A DNA stretch of 32,287 nucleotides from Vulcanimicrobiota bacterium (GCA_019235995.1 JAFAJV010000024.1:1-32287); one strand, 5' to 3'; positions 6,820 through 15,447 are shown, counted from the first letter of the stretch. Numbers and translations are program-made. Notes: generated by a model from the letters alone, not told the origin.

Positions 6820-9755
6820 CGACACTCCTCCGTGGGGCCCTCGGGCGATAAGTGGTGCGCCGCCAAGAAGGTGCGATACGCGGCCATGGCGGTTTCGAAC
6901 TGCGCGTGAATCGCTGCGGCCTCGCGGTAGTGGGGCGGCAACGGCGGCCCTTGCGAAAGCGCGATCGCGCCCTGCAGGATGGTCAAACGCTCTCGCAACC
7001 GGTCCGGCATGAGTTGGTCGTCCTCCGAGTTGACGACGCCCGAGGTGAACAGCCTCCGCAACCTCGCGTCATCAATACGGTTGAGCGCCACGTCGATCAC
7101 CGAGAGCTCGTCATCCAGCGACTTCACGAATTCATAGCGCGCGACGTACTGCGCTTGTGTCCAAGCGGCGCGTGGATCCGGCTTGACCTCGAGCGCCTGC
7201 TGCGCCACGCGCGCCCCAGCGTGCAGCCTCATCGTGTAGCGCCCGGGCACGACGGTGGGACCCGAGCCGCCGCGGTTCCAGTCGCGGGCCGCGAGCCATG
7301 GCACGGGCGGCGTCTCGGTGAGATCCCAAGCAGCGCGCTCGACGCCGCCGTCGCCTGGGACGTTGAGGCAGCGAACGCGCCTGCCCGTGGCGTCGAGAAC
7401 CTCGATCCACGCGCGAGCCGGGGCGGGCAAATAGTAAGTGAGCAGCGCTCCCTCGGGCGGATCGTCGCCGCTGTAGGCGCCGGCCGCAACGCAGCACTCG
7501 TCCGGATGGGTCCCGTAGCCGCTCGTCCACCAGCGATACCACGTGTATGCGGTGCGCAATGGAAAGAGCGCCGGCGTAGCAGCCTCGACCGCCCGGCTCA
7601 GCCCGCCGATCGCTGCGATGTCGTCGAGGATCCAGAATCCGCGCCCGTGCGTCGCGACGAGCAGGTCGTGCTGCTGCGGCTGCACGCGAAGGTCGTGCAC
7701 GGCCACCGACGGCATGTTCAGCCGCAGGCTCCGCCAGTGTGCGCCGCGGTCGAGCGTGAACCAGACCCCCTGCTCGAGCCCCGCGTAGAGCACGTCGCGA
7801 TTGGTCGGGTCCTCGCGGACGACGTGTACGTACTGGTCGCTCGGGAGCCCATTGACGATCGGGCGCCACGATGCGCCGGAGTCGTCGGTGACGAGCGCGT
7901 ATGGTTGCGGATCGCCCATCACGTGCCGATCGAGGGCCACGTAGGCGCGCCTCGCGTCGAAGCGCGAGGCCTCGACCGTGTCGATGCGCCCCCACGGCGC
8001 CAGGTCCGGCGGCGTTACGTTGCGCCAGTGCAGTCCGCCGTCGGACGTCAGCTGCACGAGCCCGTCGTCCGTTCCCACCCAGATCAGGCCGGGCTCGCGC
8101 GGCGACGGCGCAATGTCGAAGATCGTGTCGTAGAACTCGGCACCCGAAACGTCCGTGTTGATCGGACCGCCCGCGACCTGCTGTCTTGACGGATCGTTGC
8201 GCGTCAGGTCCGGGCTGATCTGGGTCCACGTTCGGCCGAGGTCGCGCGTCTCGAACAGCACGTTGGCGCCGTAGTAGGCGGCGCTACTGAAGGGAGAAAA
8301 TGCGAACGGGGCCTCCCAGTTCGCGCGAAACGGCAGTCCGGCCAGCGCGCGACCGTTGGTGTCGGTGACGTCGGGCGTGATGTCGTAATTTTGACGCGAG
8401 CGCATGTCGTAGATACCGAGCTGCCCGTTGAGCTCGTTGACGCCGACATTCCAGATCGACGACGGATCGCCGGGCTGCGGCCAGACCCACGAGCCGTCGC
8501 CGTCGTCGCCGACGTCGCGCCAATCGGAGTTCTCGATCCCGAGCGGGCTCAGCGAGTCCGACGGGCCGCAATAGGAATCGTTGTCCTGGATCCCGCCGCA
8601 GACGCGGTAAGGGTTCTGCTCGTCGTAGCCGATCCGGTAGATCTGCGCGATGGCGACGTTGTAACGCCAGTCCCAGGTCTTTCCGCCGTCGATCGAGACC
8701 GGCGCTCCGCCGTCGTCTGCCTCGATGATGCGCCGTCCGTCTCGCGAGATCCACAGCCCATGGTGGTCTTGGTGCACGGCCGTCTCGACGTCCGAGTACG
8801 TCCGTCCGCCATCGCGCGTCTCGATCAGGTCTTCGGAGGAGAAGAAGACGCGATCGCGGTTCGATGGATCCACCGCGAGGCGGCTCATGTAGAAGGGCCG
8901 CTGATTGACGAGCGTGTCGCGCGTCATCAGACGCCAGTGCGCGCCGCCGTCGTCGGACCGCCACAGCACGCCCTCCCTCGACTGAATCACGGCGTACACG
9001 CGCCGGCCTGCGACCGCGACGCCGATTCGGCCCGTCTCGCCGCGCGGCAGTCCGTTGCCGCGCAGGCGGTGCCAGGTGGCTCCGCCATCGTTCGATTTGA
9101 AGAGTCCGTCGAGCGCGCCGCCGCTGCTAAACGTCCACGGCAGCCGCCGAAACTGCCAGATGCCCGCGAAGACCACGTCCGGATTGCGTGGATCGATCGC
9201 GACGTCCGACGCGCCGCTCGACGGGCCGAGGTAGAGGGTGCGCCGCCAGCTGCGTCCGCCGTCGGTCGTGCGATAGATGCCGCGCGCCGTGCTGTCGCGA
9301 TACGGATTGCCGACCGCCGCGACCAGGACGCGCCGCGAGTCGCGCGGATCGACCACGATTTGCGCGATCGCCCACGTCTCGCGCAGCCCGGCGTTGCGCC
9401 AGCTGCGGCCGCCGTCGTGCGTCATCCACACGCCGTCGCCGTACGAGACGTCGTTGCGCACGTTCGGCTCGCCGGTCCCCACCCAGACGGTGTTCTGATC
9501 GCGCGGGTCGATCGCGATCGCTCCGATCGCGCCGACGGCGTCGTGCGGCCAGACATCGCTCCACGTCAGCCCGCCGTTGACGGTCTTCCACACTCCGCCG
9601 CCTGCGGCGCCGAAATAGTACAAGTGGGGATTTTCATCGGTGCCCGCGACACCCGACACTCGACCGCCCGCGACCGCCGGCCCGATGTTGCGCCAGGCGA
9701 GATTCCGCAGCGACGGCAGCCCGACGCCGGCTGCGAGCAGCAGCCCGAGCGTCGT
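6816..9755 (-). CDS. Secreted BNR/sortilin-like beta-propeller protein (annotated in relatives as glycosyl hydrolase or VPS10-like)
   Basis: The protein has many BNR/Asp-box repeats of the type S/T-x-D-G-G-x-x-W: DGGRSWRN, DGGRSWRR, DGGATWHR, DGGAHWRL, DGGKTWDW, DDSGASWRP and others. They span about residues 50-700 and build one or two beta-propellers. The last 250 residues form a separate domain with a beta-sandwich (RAWIEVLDATGRRVRCLNV...) and helices. Such proteins are exported and bind or process peptides or glycans; no hydrolase active site can be assigned. The family N-terminus WRNIGP-x4-GGRVSGVAG lies upstream of the first GTG (9659), and an in-frame TAA bounds it. The only well-placed start is ACG 9755, 6 bases after GGAGG, giving 979 residues and a short hydrophobic leader. 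It starts 1 base after the Rieske gene's stop and overlaps the receptor ATG. Confidence 0.8.
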   Translation of the reverse strand, partial: TTLGLLLAAGVGLPSLRNLAWRNIGPAVAGGRVSGVAGTDENPHLYYFGAAGGGVWKTVNGGLTWSDVWPHDAVGAIGAIAIDPRDQNTVWVGTGEPNVRNDVSYGDGVWMTHDGGRSWRNAGLRETWAIAQIVVDPRDSRRVLVAAVGNPYRDSTARGIYRTTDGGRSWRRTLYLGPSSGASDVAIDPRNPDVVFAGIWQFRRLPWTFSSGGALDGLFKSNDGGATWHRLRGNGLPRGETGRIGVAVAGRRVYAVIQSREGVLWRSDDGGAHWRLMTRDTLVNQRPFYMSRLAVDPSNRDRVFFSSEDLIETRDGGRTYSDVETAVHQDHHGLWISRDGRRIIEADDGGAPVSIDGGKTWDWRYNVAIAQIYRIGYDEQNPYRVCGGIQDNDSYCGPSDSLSPLGIENSDWRDVGDDGDGSWVWPQPGDPSSIWNVGVNELNGQLGIYDMRSRQNYDITPDVTDTNGRALAGLPFRANWEAPFAFSPFSSAAYYGANVLFETRDLGRTWTQISPDLTRNDPSRQQVAGGPINTDVSGAEFYDTIFDIAPSPREPGLIWVGTDDGLVQLTSDGGLHWRNVTPPDLAPWGRIDTVEASRFDARRAYVALDRHVMGDPQPYALVTDDSGASWRPIVNGLPSDQYVHVVREDPTNRDVLYAGLEQGVWFTLDRGAHWRSLRLNMPSVAVHDLRVQPQQHDLLVATHGRGFWILDDIAAIGGLSRAVEAATPALFPLRTAYTWYRWWTSGYGTHPDECCVAAGAYSGDDPPEGALLTYYLPAPARAWIEVLDATGRRVRCLNVPGDGGVERAAWDLTETPPVPWLAARDWNRGGSGPTVVPGRYTMRLHAGARVAQQALEVKPDPRAAWTQAQYVARYEFVKSLDDELSVIDVALNRIDDARLRRLFTSGVVNSEDDQLMPDRLRERLTILQGAIALSQGPPLPPHYREAAAIHAQFETAMAAYRTFLAAHHLSPEGPTEECR

Positions 9756-9756
9756 C

Positions 9757-10866
9757 TTAGGCCTCCATTACGCGGCGATAGTGGCGATCGAACGCGCTGA
9801 GCAGGCCTTCCGCGTTGGAGTACGGCCCCGGAGAGTATGCGCGCGAGCTCAGGCCGAGCTGCGTGAGCTCGTTGACGTGCCAGTCCTGCCGGTTCGTGAC
9901 GTCCCAGAACTCGACGACGTCGCTCGGGTCGAAACCGGGCTCGGCCATCGTCTGCGGGTCGAACAAGAACGAGCAGATCACGCGCGTGCGATTGGGAGCG
10001 AGCGGTTCGACGTAGTGCACCATCACGTAGTCAGGATGCGTGCTCAGCATGAACGACGGAAAGATCGTGTAGTAGTAAACGCGGTGGAGCTCCTCCCCCG
10101 CGACGGTACCGAGCGGCGGCCGCGAGCTATGCCCGCTCATCGTCAGGCTCGTTCCGGCTTGGCGCATCTCCGAGTAGCCGCCGAGGAACGGCCCTTCAGA
10201 GAGGTCGTTGCGCCCGCTATCCGAGGGCGACAGCTTGTCGAGCTGCGGATGTACCAGCGGGCAATGGTAGCACTCCGAGTAGTTCAAGAAGATCAGCTTC
10301 CAGTTGCACGCGACGTCGTACGTGACGCTGCGCGCGGTCGTAAGCCCGCCGACGTTCCAGCGCGCGAACCGCCCCATCAGCGGCGCAAACGCCTCGTCGA
10401 ACCGGGCGCGCGGCGCGAGCGCGACGAAAACGAACCCCTCCCACAGTGCGACGGCGGCCTCTTTGAGCGGATACTCGGTGCGGTCGAAACCCGGCACCTC
10501 CACCATGTTGCGCGCGACCTTCAGCGCGCCGTCGAGTCCGTACGTCCATCCGTGGTACGGACACTGGATCGAGCCCTGGAAGTGCCCCGAGTCGCGCTCG
10601 CAGATGCGCGTGCCGCGATGCCGGCAGACGTTGAAGAATGCGCGCACCGTTCCGCCGGCGTCCCGTGTGACGATGAGGCTTTCCCCGGCGCGCTGCACGG
10701 TGAAGAAATCGCCGGTAAGCGCGAGCGACTCTTCTCGCCCGACGCACAACCAATCGCGTCCGAAGATGCGTTCTTGCTCGGCCGCAAAGATCTCGGCAGA
10801 GATGTAGCACGAAGCGTCCAACGTCTTTGCGCCGGCACCAACATTCGGTCGTACGAACGTTTGCAT
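9757..10866 (-). CDS. Rieske non-heme iron oxygenase, alpha subunit (carnitine/betaine-oxygenase-like)
   Basis: This 369-residue oxygenase carries a Rieske [2Fe-2S] site at Cys81, His83, Cys102 and His105 (CRHRG ... CPYHGW). The mononuclear iron site is His201, His206 and probably Asp322 (NYSECYHCPLVHP ... FWDV). The residue three before the first iron His is Glu198, not the Asp of naphthalene-type dioxygenases; Glu is typical of the CntA/GbcA group that attacks quaternary amines. That substrate class is inference. It would need a reductase, and none is encoded here. It is the first gene of the minus-strand operon, with a weak GAGGA about 10 bases before the ATG. It diverges from a second Rieske gene. 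Confidence 0.9.
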   Translation of the reverse strand: MQTFVRPNVGAGAKTLDASCYISAEIFAAEQERIFGRDWLCVGREESLALTGDFFTVQRAGESLIVTRDAGGTVRAFFNVCRHRGTRICERDSGHFQGSIQCPYHGWTYGLDGALKVARNMVEVPGFDRTEYPLKEAAVALWEGFVFVALAPRARFDEAFAPLMGRFARWNVGGLTTARSVTYDVACNWKLIFLNYSECYHCPLVHPQLDKLSPSDSGRNDLSEGPFLGGYSEMRQAGTSLTMSGHSSRPPLGTVAGEELHRVYYYTIFPSFMLSTHPDYVMVHYVEPLAPNRTRVICSFLFDPQTMAEPGFDPSDVVEFWDVTNRQDWHVNELTQLGLSSRAYSPGPYSNAEGLLSAFDRHYRRVMEA

Positions 10867-10941
10867 GGCAAGGGGTTCCTCAATGTTTGACGGAATGGCC
10901 GATCAGGCAGCAGTTCATTTGGCCTTTTGGCGAATCTAGCA

Positions 10942-12042
10942 ATGAAGCCTTCGGAAAATCTTGCCCTTGAGCCTTCACTTCCCCGCGCGGCATACTGGGA
11001 CGCGGGCTTCTACGCGCGCGAACAGCATGCCATTTTTTGGGATCAGTGGTTTTACGCGGGCCGCACCGAGCAGCTCGCGGAGGACGGCGCCTTCCGGGTG
11101 CTCGACGTGGCGGGCGAGAGCGTCATCGTGGTTCGCGACGGCGGGGCGTTGCGGGCGCACCTCAATTTCTGCCGCCATCGCGGCTCCAGGCTGCTCTGCG
11201 GCGAGGGCGTCGTGCGCGGCGCGATTCGTTGCCCCTATCACTCATGGGCGTACGCGCTGGACGGCAGGCTCGTCGCGTCGCCGTTCGTCGCCGCCGAGGA
11301 CGTGCCGCCCGCGGCGCGGCGTCTGCATCGAGTCGGGGTGGACCATTGGGGCGGCTTCCTCTTTCTTCACCTCTCGCCGGAGAAGGCGGAGGGCTCGCGT
11401 GCGACGCTGTCCGCGCAACTCGGCCCGATTCCGCAACGGCTGTCGCGCTATCCGTTCTCCGATCTGCGGATCGCGCGGTCCCTGCGTTACGACGTCGCCG
11501 CCAACTGGAAAGTGCTGCTCGAAAACTACAACGAGTGCTATCACTGCGCGGGCGTGCATCCCGAGCTCTGCCGCATCGTTCCAGCTTTCAAGCGGCGCGG
11601 CGGCGCCGACCTCGACTGGGAGCGCGGGATTCCGCACCGCGACGGGGCATGGACGTTCACCGCGAGCGGCACGAGCAACCGGTCCGCCTTCGCGACGCTG
11701 AGCGCGGACGAGAAGGAGCGTCACAAGGGCGAGCTGATCTACCCGAACTTCATGCTGAGCCTCTCCGCGGACCACGTCGCGGCGTTTTCGCTATGGCCGC
11801 GCGGTCCCGCACAGACGACCGTCGTTTGCGACCTGCTGTTTGGTCCCGCGGAGGTCGCGAAGCCGGGCTTCGACCCGTCCGACGCAGCCGAATTTTGGGA
11901 CGTCGTCAACCGGCAAGACTGGCGGGTGTGCGAGGGCGTGCAGGCGGGGATGCGATCGCGGCGCTTCGAGTTCGGCTATTACGCGCCGATGGAGGATGCG
12001 AGCCTCGACATCCGCCGCTACATCGCCGGCCTGCTTGAATGA
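10942..12042 (+). CDS. Second Rieske non-heme iron oxygenase, alpha subunit
   Basis: Taken from ATG 10942 the protein has 366 residues; TTG 10927 in the same frame would add five, and neither has a strong ribosome site. Rieske ligands are Cys77, His79, Cys97 and His100 (CRHRG ... CPYHSW). Iron ligands are His201, His206 and probably Asp320 (NYNECYHCAGVHPEL ... FWDVVNRQDW), with Glu198 at the bridging position. It is a diverged paralogue of the oxygenase on the opposite strand, sharing PGFDPSD-x2-EFWDV-x-NRQDW. Its stop overlaps the next start as ATGA, so it is translationally coupled to a sarcosine-oxidase-type enzyme. This suggests successive removal of N-methyl groups. An aromatic substrate cannot be excluded. 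Confidence 0.9.
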   Translation: MKPSENLALEPSLPRAAYWDAGFYAREQHAIFWDQWFYAGRTEQLAEDGAFRVLDVAGESVIVVRDGGALRAHLNFCRHRGSRLLCGEGVVRGAIRCPYHSWAYALDGRLVASPFVAAEDVPPAARRLHRVGVDHWGGFLFLHLSPEKAEGSRATLSAQLGPIPQRLSRYPFSDLRIARSLRYDVAANWKVLLENYNECYHCAGVHPELCRIVPAFKRRGGADLDWERGIPHRDGAWTFTASGTSNRSAFATLSADEKERHKGELIYPNFMLSLSADHVAAFSLWPRGPAQTTVVCDLLFGPAEVAKPGFDPSDAAEFWDVVNRQDWRVCEGVQAGMRSRRFEFGYYAPMEDASLDIRRYIAGLLE

Positions 12043-13220
12043 CGGAGTACGACGTCATCGTGCTCGGCCTCGGCGGCATCGGAAGCGGTGCGGCCTATTG
12101 GTTGGCGAAGCGTGGCGCCAAGGTGTTGGGGCTCGAGCAGTTCGAGCTCGGCCACGCACGGGGCGAGTCTCACGACCACTCGCGCATCATCCGGTACTCG
12201 TACTTTTCGCCGGCATACGTGCGGCTCGCGAAGGAGGCCTACGCCGCATGGGACGCGCTCGAGAGCGACACGGGCGAGCAGGTCGTCTTCAAGACGGGCG
12301 GTCTCGACATCCGCCCGCGCGATGGGGCGATTCCGCTCGAGCCGTACGCCGAATCGATGCGCGCCTGCGGCGTGCCGTTCGAGCGGCTCGATGCGGGAGA
12401 AATCCGCCGGCGGTGGCGCGCCTGGCGCATCGATGACGACATCCACGGCCTTTTTCAGCCCGACGGCGGGCTCGTTGCGGCGATGCGCGCGACCGCAGCG
12501 CACCAGCGCGCCGCGCGCGCGCACGGCGCGACACTGCTCGATCGTTCTCCGGTGACGGCGATCGCGCCGTCGGATGGCGAGGTGTCGGTCGAGGCGGGCG
12601 GCGAGCGCTACCGCGCCGGCAGGCTCGTGATCGCCGCGGGTCCCTGGACCGCGAACGCGCTCGCATATTTCGGGATGCGAGTGCCGCTCGAGGTAACGAA
12701 GGAACAGGTCATCTACTTCGAATCGCGCGATCTGGAGAGCTTCGCGTTCGGACGTTTTCCGATCTGGATCTGGATGGACGATCCGGCATACTATGGTTTT
12801 CCGGTTTTCGGTGAGATCGGCGCGGTGAAGATCACGCAGGACGCGGGAGGTAAGCCCGTGGACGCCGACACGCGCGGCTTCGAGGAGGACCCCGAGATCA
12901 CCGCGCGCGTCACCGCTTTCCTGGAGCGTTATCTCCCTGGTGCGCTCGGGCCCGTACGGCTGAGCAAGACGTGCCTCTACACGCTGCCGCCCGACCGCGA
13001 CTTCATCATCGACACCCTCCCCGCGCATCCGAACGTGAGCGTCGCCGTCGGCGCGGGACACGCGTTCAAGTTCGCGAGCGTCATCGGCCGGATCCTCAGC
13101 GAGCTCGCGCTGGACCCTCCTGGCCGCGTCACTCTGATCCGAGCCGGTACCGAAACCTCCTTCAAAATCGACCGGCCGATCTTGCAGATGGAAGCGCCTC
13201 CGAAGACGTATATGGTGTGA
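12039..13220 (+). CDS. Monomeric sarcosine oxidase/N-methyl amino acid oxidase-type FAD enzyme
   Basis: This 393-residue member of the DAO superfamily fits the MSOX/SolA branch. It has the N-terminal motif GLGGIGSGAAYWLA, then HDHSRIIRYSY with the two Arg seen near the flavin in MSOX. Cys312 in KTCLYTLPPDRDFIID sits at the site where FAD is covalently attached in monomeric sarcosine oxidase. GHAFKF carries the conserved substrate-binding Lys, and AVKIT matches the Lys that activates oxygen. Known relatives oxidise secondary N-methyl amino acids to the amine, formaldehyde and hydrogen peroxide. The ATGA overlap with the second Rieske gene supports action on that enzyme's demethylated product. 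The exact amino acid is unknown. Confidence 0.88.
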   Translation: MTEYDVIVLGLGGIGSGAAYWLAKRGAKVLGLEQFELGHARGESHDHSRIIRYSYFSPAYVRLAKEAYAAWDALESDTGEQVVFKTGGLDIRPRDGAIPLEPYAESMRACGVPFERLDAGEIRRRWRAWRIDDDIHGLFQPDGGLVAAMRATAAHQRAARAHGATLLDRSPVTAIAPSDGEVSVEAGGERYRAGRLVIAAGPWTANALAYFGMRVPLEVTKEQVIYFESRDLESFAFGRFPIWIWMDDPAYYGFPVFGEIGAVKITQDAGGKPVDADTRGFEEDPEITARVTAFLERYLPGALGPVRLSKTCLYTLPPDRDFIIDTLPAHPNVSVAVGAGHAFKFASVIGRILSELALDPPGRVTLIRAGTETSFKIDRPILQMEAPPKTYMV

Positions 13221-13287
13221 TGGCGCCGCGTCACATAGCACAGACTCGCGCGTTACCGTAGGGGTGCCGTTTTTGAAGGAGGCTTTG

Positions 13288-13914
13288 ATGAAGGCACGTT
13301 TGATCGCCGCCCTCGCGGTGAGCCTTTTTGCTACGTTTGCGATCGCTCGCGCGGACGAACAGGCGACCTATTACGGTCCCTTGTCGCCGGCCGAAAAGCA
13401 GTTCGTAGCCTCGGTCACAAAGGACCTGATGGCGCGCTATCCGCACGTCGCCGACGCGGAGAGGGCCGGGTATGTTCGCTACACGAGTCCCGACGATACC
13501 GGAGCGATCAGCTATGCCGACCAGCTTTGGAACGCGGACCCCACGCACCCCAGCCAGCTGTGGTACGACAAGGACGGCAACCTCATGGGCGCCGATTTTT
13601 CCGTCCCGCGGCCCAACGGCGAGGCGCGTCCGGAGCTCTGGGGCATCAATCCGGGTCGTTGGTACGAGTTCAACGGGCACGTTCACTACGTGATCAAGGA
13701 TCCGAGCAGCGGTAAGACGGTGTACGATCAGTGGATCTGGAACAAGGACTTCCAAGACGCCGGAGGCAGCCTCGCGAAACCGTCCGCCGACACGGTCGTC
13801 AAGCTCGGTCGCGTGCCGGACGCAAACTACATCTCGACCATCTTCGAGTTTCCCACTCAGTGGGACCTGATCGTGTGGCTGACGCCGCATGGCGACGACC
13901 CGTTCCACTGGTGA
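13288..13914 (+). CDS. Secreted protein of unknown function
   Basis: ATG 13288 is chosen because AAGGAGG lies 6 bases before it; an in-frame start at 13264 would place residues ahead of the signal peptide. The 208-residue product has a signal peptide (MKARLIAALAVSLFATFAIARA) and a soluble mature domain rich in Trp, Tyr and Asp, e.g. YADQLWNADPTHPSQLWYDKDG, RPELWGINPGRWYEFNGHVHYV and the end DPFHW. I recognise no domain. It lies 67 bases after the oxidase gene with its own strong ribosome site and no obvious promoter, so it may or may not share that transcript. Confidence 0.75.
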   Translation: MKARLIAALAVSLFATFAIARADEQATYYGPLSPAEKQFVASVTKDLMARYPHVADAERAGYVRYTSPDDTGAISYADQLWNADPTHPSQLWYDKDGNLMGADFSVPRPNGEARPELWGINPGRWYEFNGHVHYVIKDPSSGKTVYDQWIWNKDFQDAGGSLAKPSADTVVKLGRVPDANYISTIFEFPTQWDLIVWLTPHGDDPFHW

Positions 13915-13921
13915 CGTAGTA

Positions 13922-13942
13922 CGGCGGCCGATCGCGCCGCCG
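13922..13942. terminator. GC-rich hairpin between convergent genes
   Basis: A perfect 7-bp stem (CGGCGGC / GCCGCCG) with a 7-base loop lies 7 bases after the secreted-protein gene and 12 bases after the end of the convergent permease gene. There is no T-run on either strand, so intrinsic termination is doubtful; it may only protect or pause both 3' ends. Confidence 0.35.
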
Positions 13943-13954
13943 ATGCAATCGGCG

Positions 13955-15364
13955 TCAACTGTGCGATAAAGTGTGAGACCGGCGCTCGGCGGCTTTTCGG
14001 CGGCCGATGAGGTAGATCGCGGTTCCGCTCATCAGCACGGCCGCGGTGAGGCCGATCACCTTCGCCACCGCGAGCAATTTGTTCGGATCGTCATCGGCGG
14101 GGAAGCCGGCGAAGACGATTGCAATGAGCGTCGTGACCATTCCGACGAGTGCGGCAGCGAGCACGGTCCACTTGCCGCCCCAGATCCGCACCGTGCTCGG
14201 CGTTTCCGGCTCGGCGTGCATCTTGAGTGCGGAACCGAACAGGAACACGAAGGGGATGAGCGTCGTGATGACCGTGGAGCTGACCAGGACGGTGTACGCG
14301 CCCTTGACGCTCGTGCCGCTCTGACCGAGAAAGATCAGGATCGCCGAGATCACGGCCTGGGTTATCAGCGCGGCGACGGGGGATCCCCAGCGCGGATGCA
14401 TGCGCCCGAAGACCGGTGGAAGATAGTCGTCTATGCCTGCAACGAATGGAATGCGCGCGATCGCGCCGGACCAGGCGCCTGCGCTTCCGAGGCAGCTGAG
14501 ACCGACGAGCAGCGCCGCGATCGGCGTCAGCGCGTTCCAGCCGAACCGGGAGGCGATTTGGCCGATGGCCTGCATCACCCCCGACGCGGGGTCGACGTTC
14601 TGCGGCAGCACGGCCGTTAGGACGCTAACGGTGCCCGCAATATAAATGAGGGCAACCGCGGGTGCCGCGAGCGCGAGCCCCAACGGAATGGTCCGGCGGG
14701 GATTGCGGATCTCTCCGCCCATGAAGGGCACGCTTTCGGGACCCGTCCACGCGAACGCGATCACCGACCAAAAAATCAGATCTTTCAGTTGCAAGCCGGG
14801 CCGCAGCGTCTCGGTCGTGATGGGGGTCGTGGAGCCGAAGCGCCACCAGGCCGCGGCGCCCAGCGCGATGAGCAGGAGCGTTATGCTCCAACGCGCGATG
14901 CCGCCCGAGTTGCTCAGCCATTTCCCGATCGCCAGGCCGTAGACGTTGACGATCGTGGCAAGCGCCAACCCGGCCAGTGCAAACGCGATGAAGTACGCCG
15001 GCGCACTCGTCAGCGCCGCAGTGCGCGAACCCGCCGCGAACGCCGCGTTCCCCGCCGCAAAGTACAGGAGTGCCGGGAAGTAGGGGAGCGTGCTTGCCCA
15101 GTAAGTCCAACCGGTGAGGAATCCGGCGAACGGCCCGAAGGCGCGCTTGCTCCAGACGTACAGCCCTCCCTCGTCGGGATGACGCGACGACAAAAAAACG
15201 ACGGCGATGGAGAGCGGCGCGAACATCGCAAGGGCGCCGATGATCCATATCGTCACCGCGCTTGGGCCGCTCGCGGCCGCGGTCGCGACCCACTGCAAAT
15301 TGGAGCACGCAACGAGGAAGAATAGCGCGACGTCGAACAGGCCGAGCGTTCGCCGAAGCTCCAT
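13955..15364 (-). CDS. APC-superfamily amino acid permease
   Basis: This 469-residue integral membrane protein has about 12 hydrophobic segments. APC landmarks are visible: LGLFDVALFFLVACSNLQW in helix 1, HPDEGGLYVWSKRAFGPFAGFLTGWTYW across helices 2-3, and FAWTGPESVPFMGGEIRNPRRTIP with the conserved E-x-RNPRRTIP turn after helix 6. It should move amino acids or amines across the inner membrane by proton coupling or exchange. It sits convergent to the oxidase cluster, so uptake of an N-methyl amino acid or export of a product is possible but unproven. The ATG at 15364 has only a weak upstream purine stretch. The C-terminal tail is basic and cytoplasmic. Confidence 0.88.
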   Translation of the reverse strand: MELRRTLGLFDVALFFLVACSNLQWVATAAASGPSAVTIWIIGALAMFAPLSIAVVFLSSRHPDEGGLYVWSKRAFGPFAGFLTGWTYWASTLPYFPALLYFAAGNAAFAAGSRTAALTSAPAYFIAFALAGLALATIVNVYGLAIGKWLSNSGGIARWSITLLLIALGAAAWWRFGSTTPITTETLRPGLQLKDLIFWSVIAFAWTGPESVPFMGGEIRNPRRTIPLGLALAAPAVALIYIAGTVSVLTAVLPQNVDPASGVMQAIGQIASRFGWNALTPIAALLVGLSCLGSAGAWSGAIARIPFVAGIDDYLPPVFGRMHPRWGSPVAALITQAVISAILIFLGQSGTSVKGAYTVLVSSTVITTLIPFVFLFGSALKMHAEPETPSTVRIWGGKWTVLAAALVGMVTTLIAIVFAGFPADDDPNKLLAVAKVIGLTAAVLMSGTAIYLIGRRKAAERRSHTLSHS

Positions 15365-15394
15365 GCTCGGCGACGTTCCACGGACGAATGCGAG

Positions 15395-15425
15395 TCGCCC
15401 ACCGCTGCAAGGCAGCGGTGGGCGA
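15395..15425. terminator. Perfect 14-bp hairpin downstream of the YXWGXW gene
   Basis: The arms TCGCCCACCGCTGC and GCAGCGGTGGGCGA pair perfectly around a 3-base loop (AAG). The structure lies 22 bases after the stop of the minus-strand gene ending at 15448 and before the permease start. No U-run follows on either strand, so it could be a factor-assisted terminator, a processing site separating the two genes, or a REP-like element. A single copy is seen here. Confidence 0.5.
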
Positions 15426-15447
15426 GAACGGTCGGGCTAGTCGGTGC

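Noticed and set aside
6823-6825. GTG as start of the TonB receptor
   Set aside because: It sits too close to the GGAGGAG ribosome site. ATG 6819 has proper spacing and forms an ATGA overlap.
8391-9800. Plus-strand ORF of 469 codons opposite the BNR gene
   Set aside because: Composition is Arg/Ala/Val/Asp-rich without motifs, and the opposite strand has clear Asp-box repeats.
12018-13241. Minus-strand ORF of 407 codons opposite the sarcosine-oxidase-type gene
   Set aside because: No recognisable motif; the plus strand shows a full flavoenzyme with conserved FAD and Cys sites.
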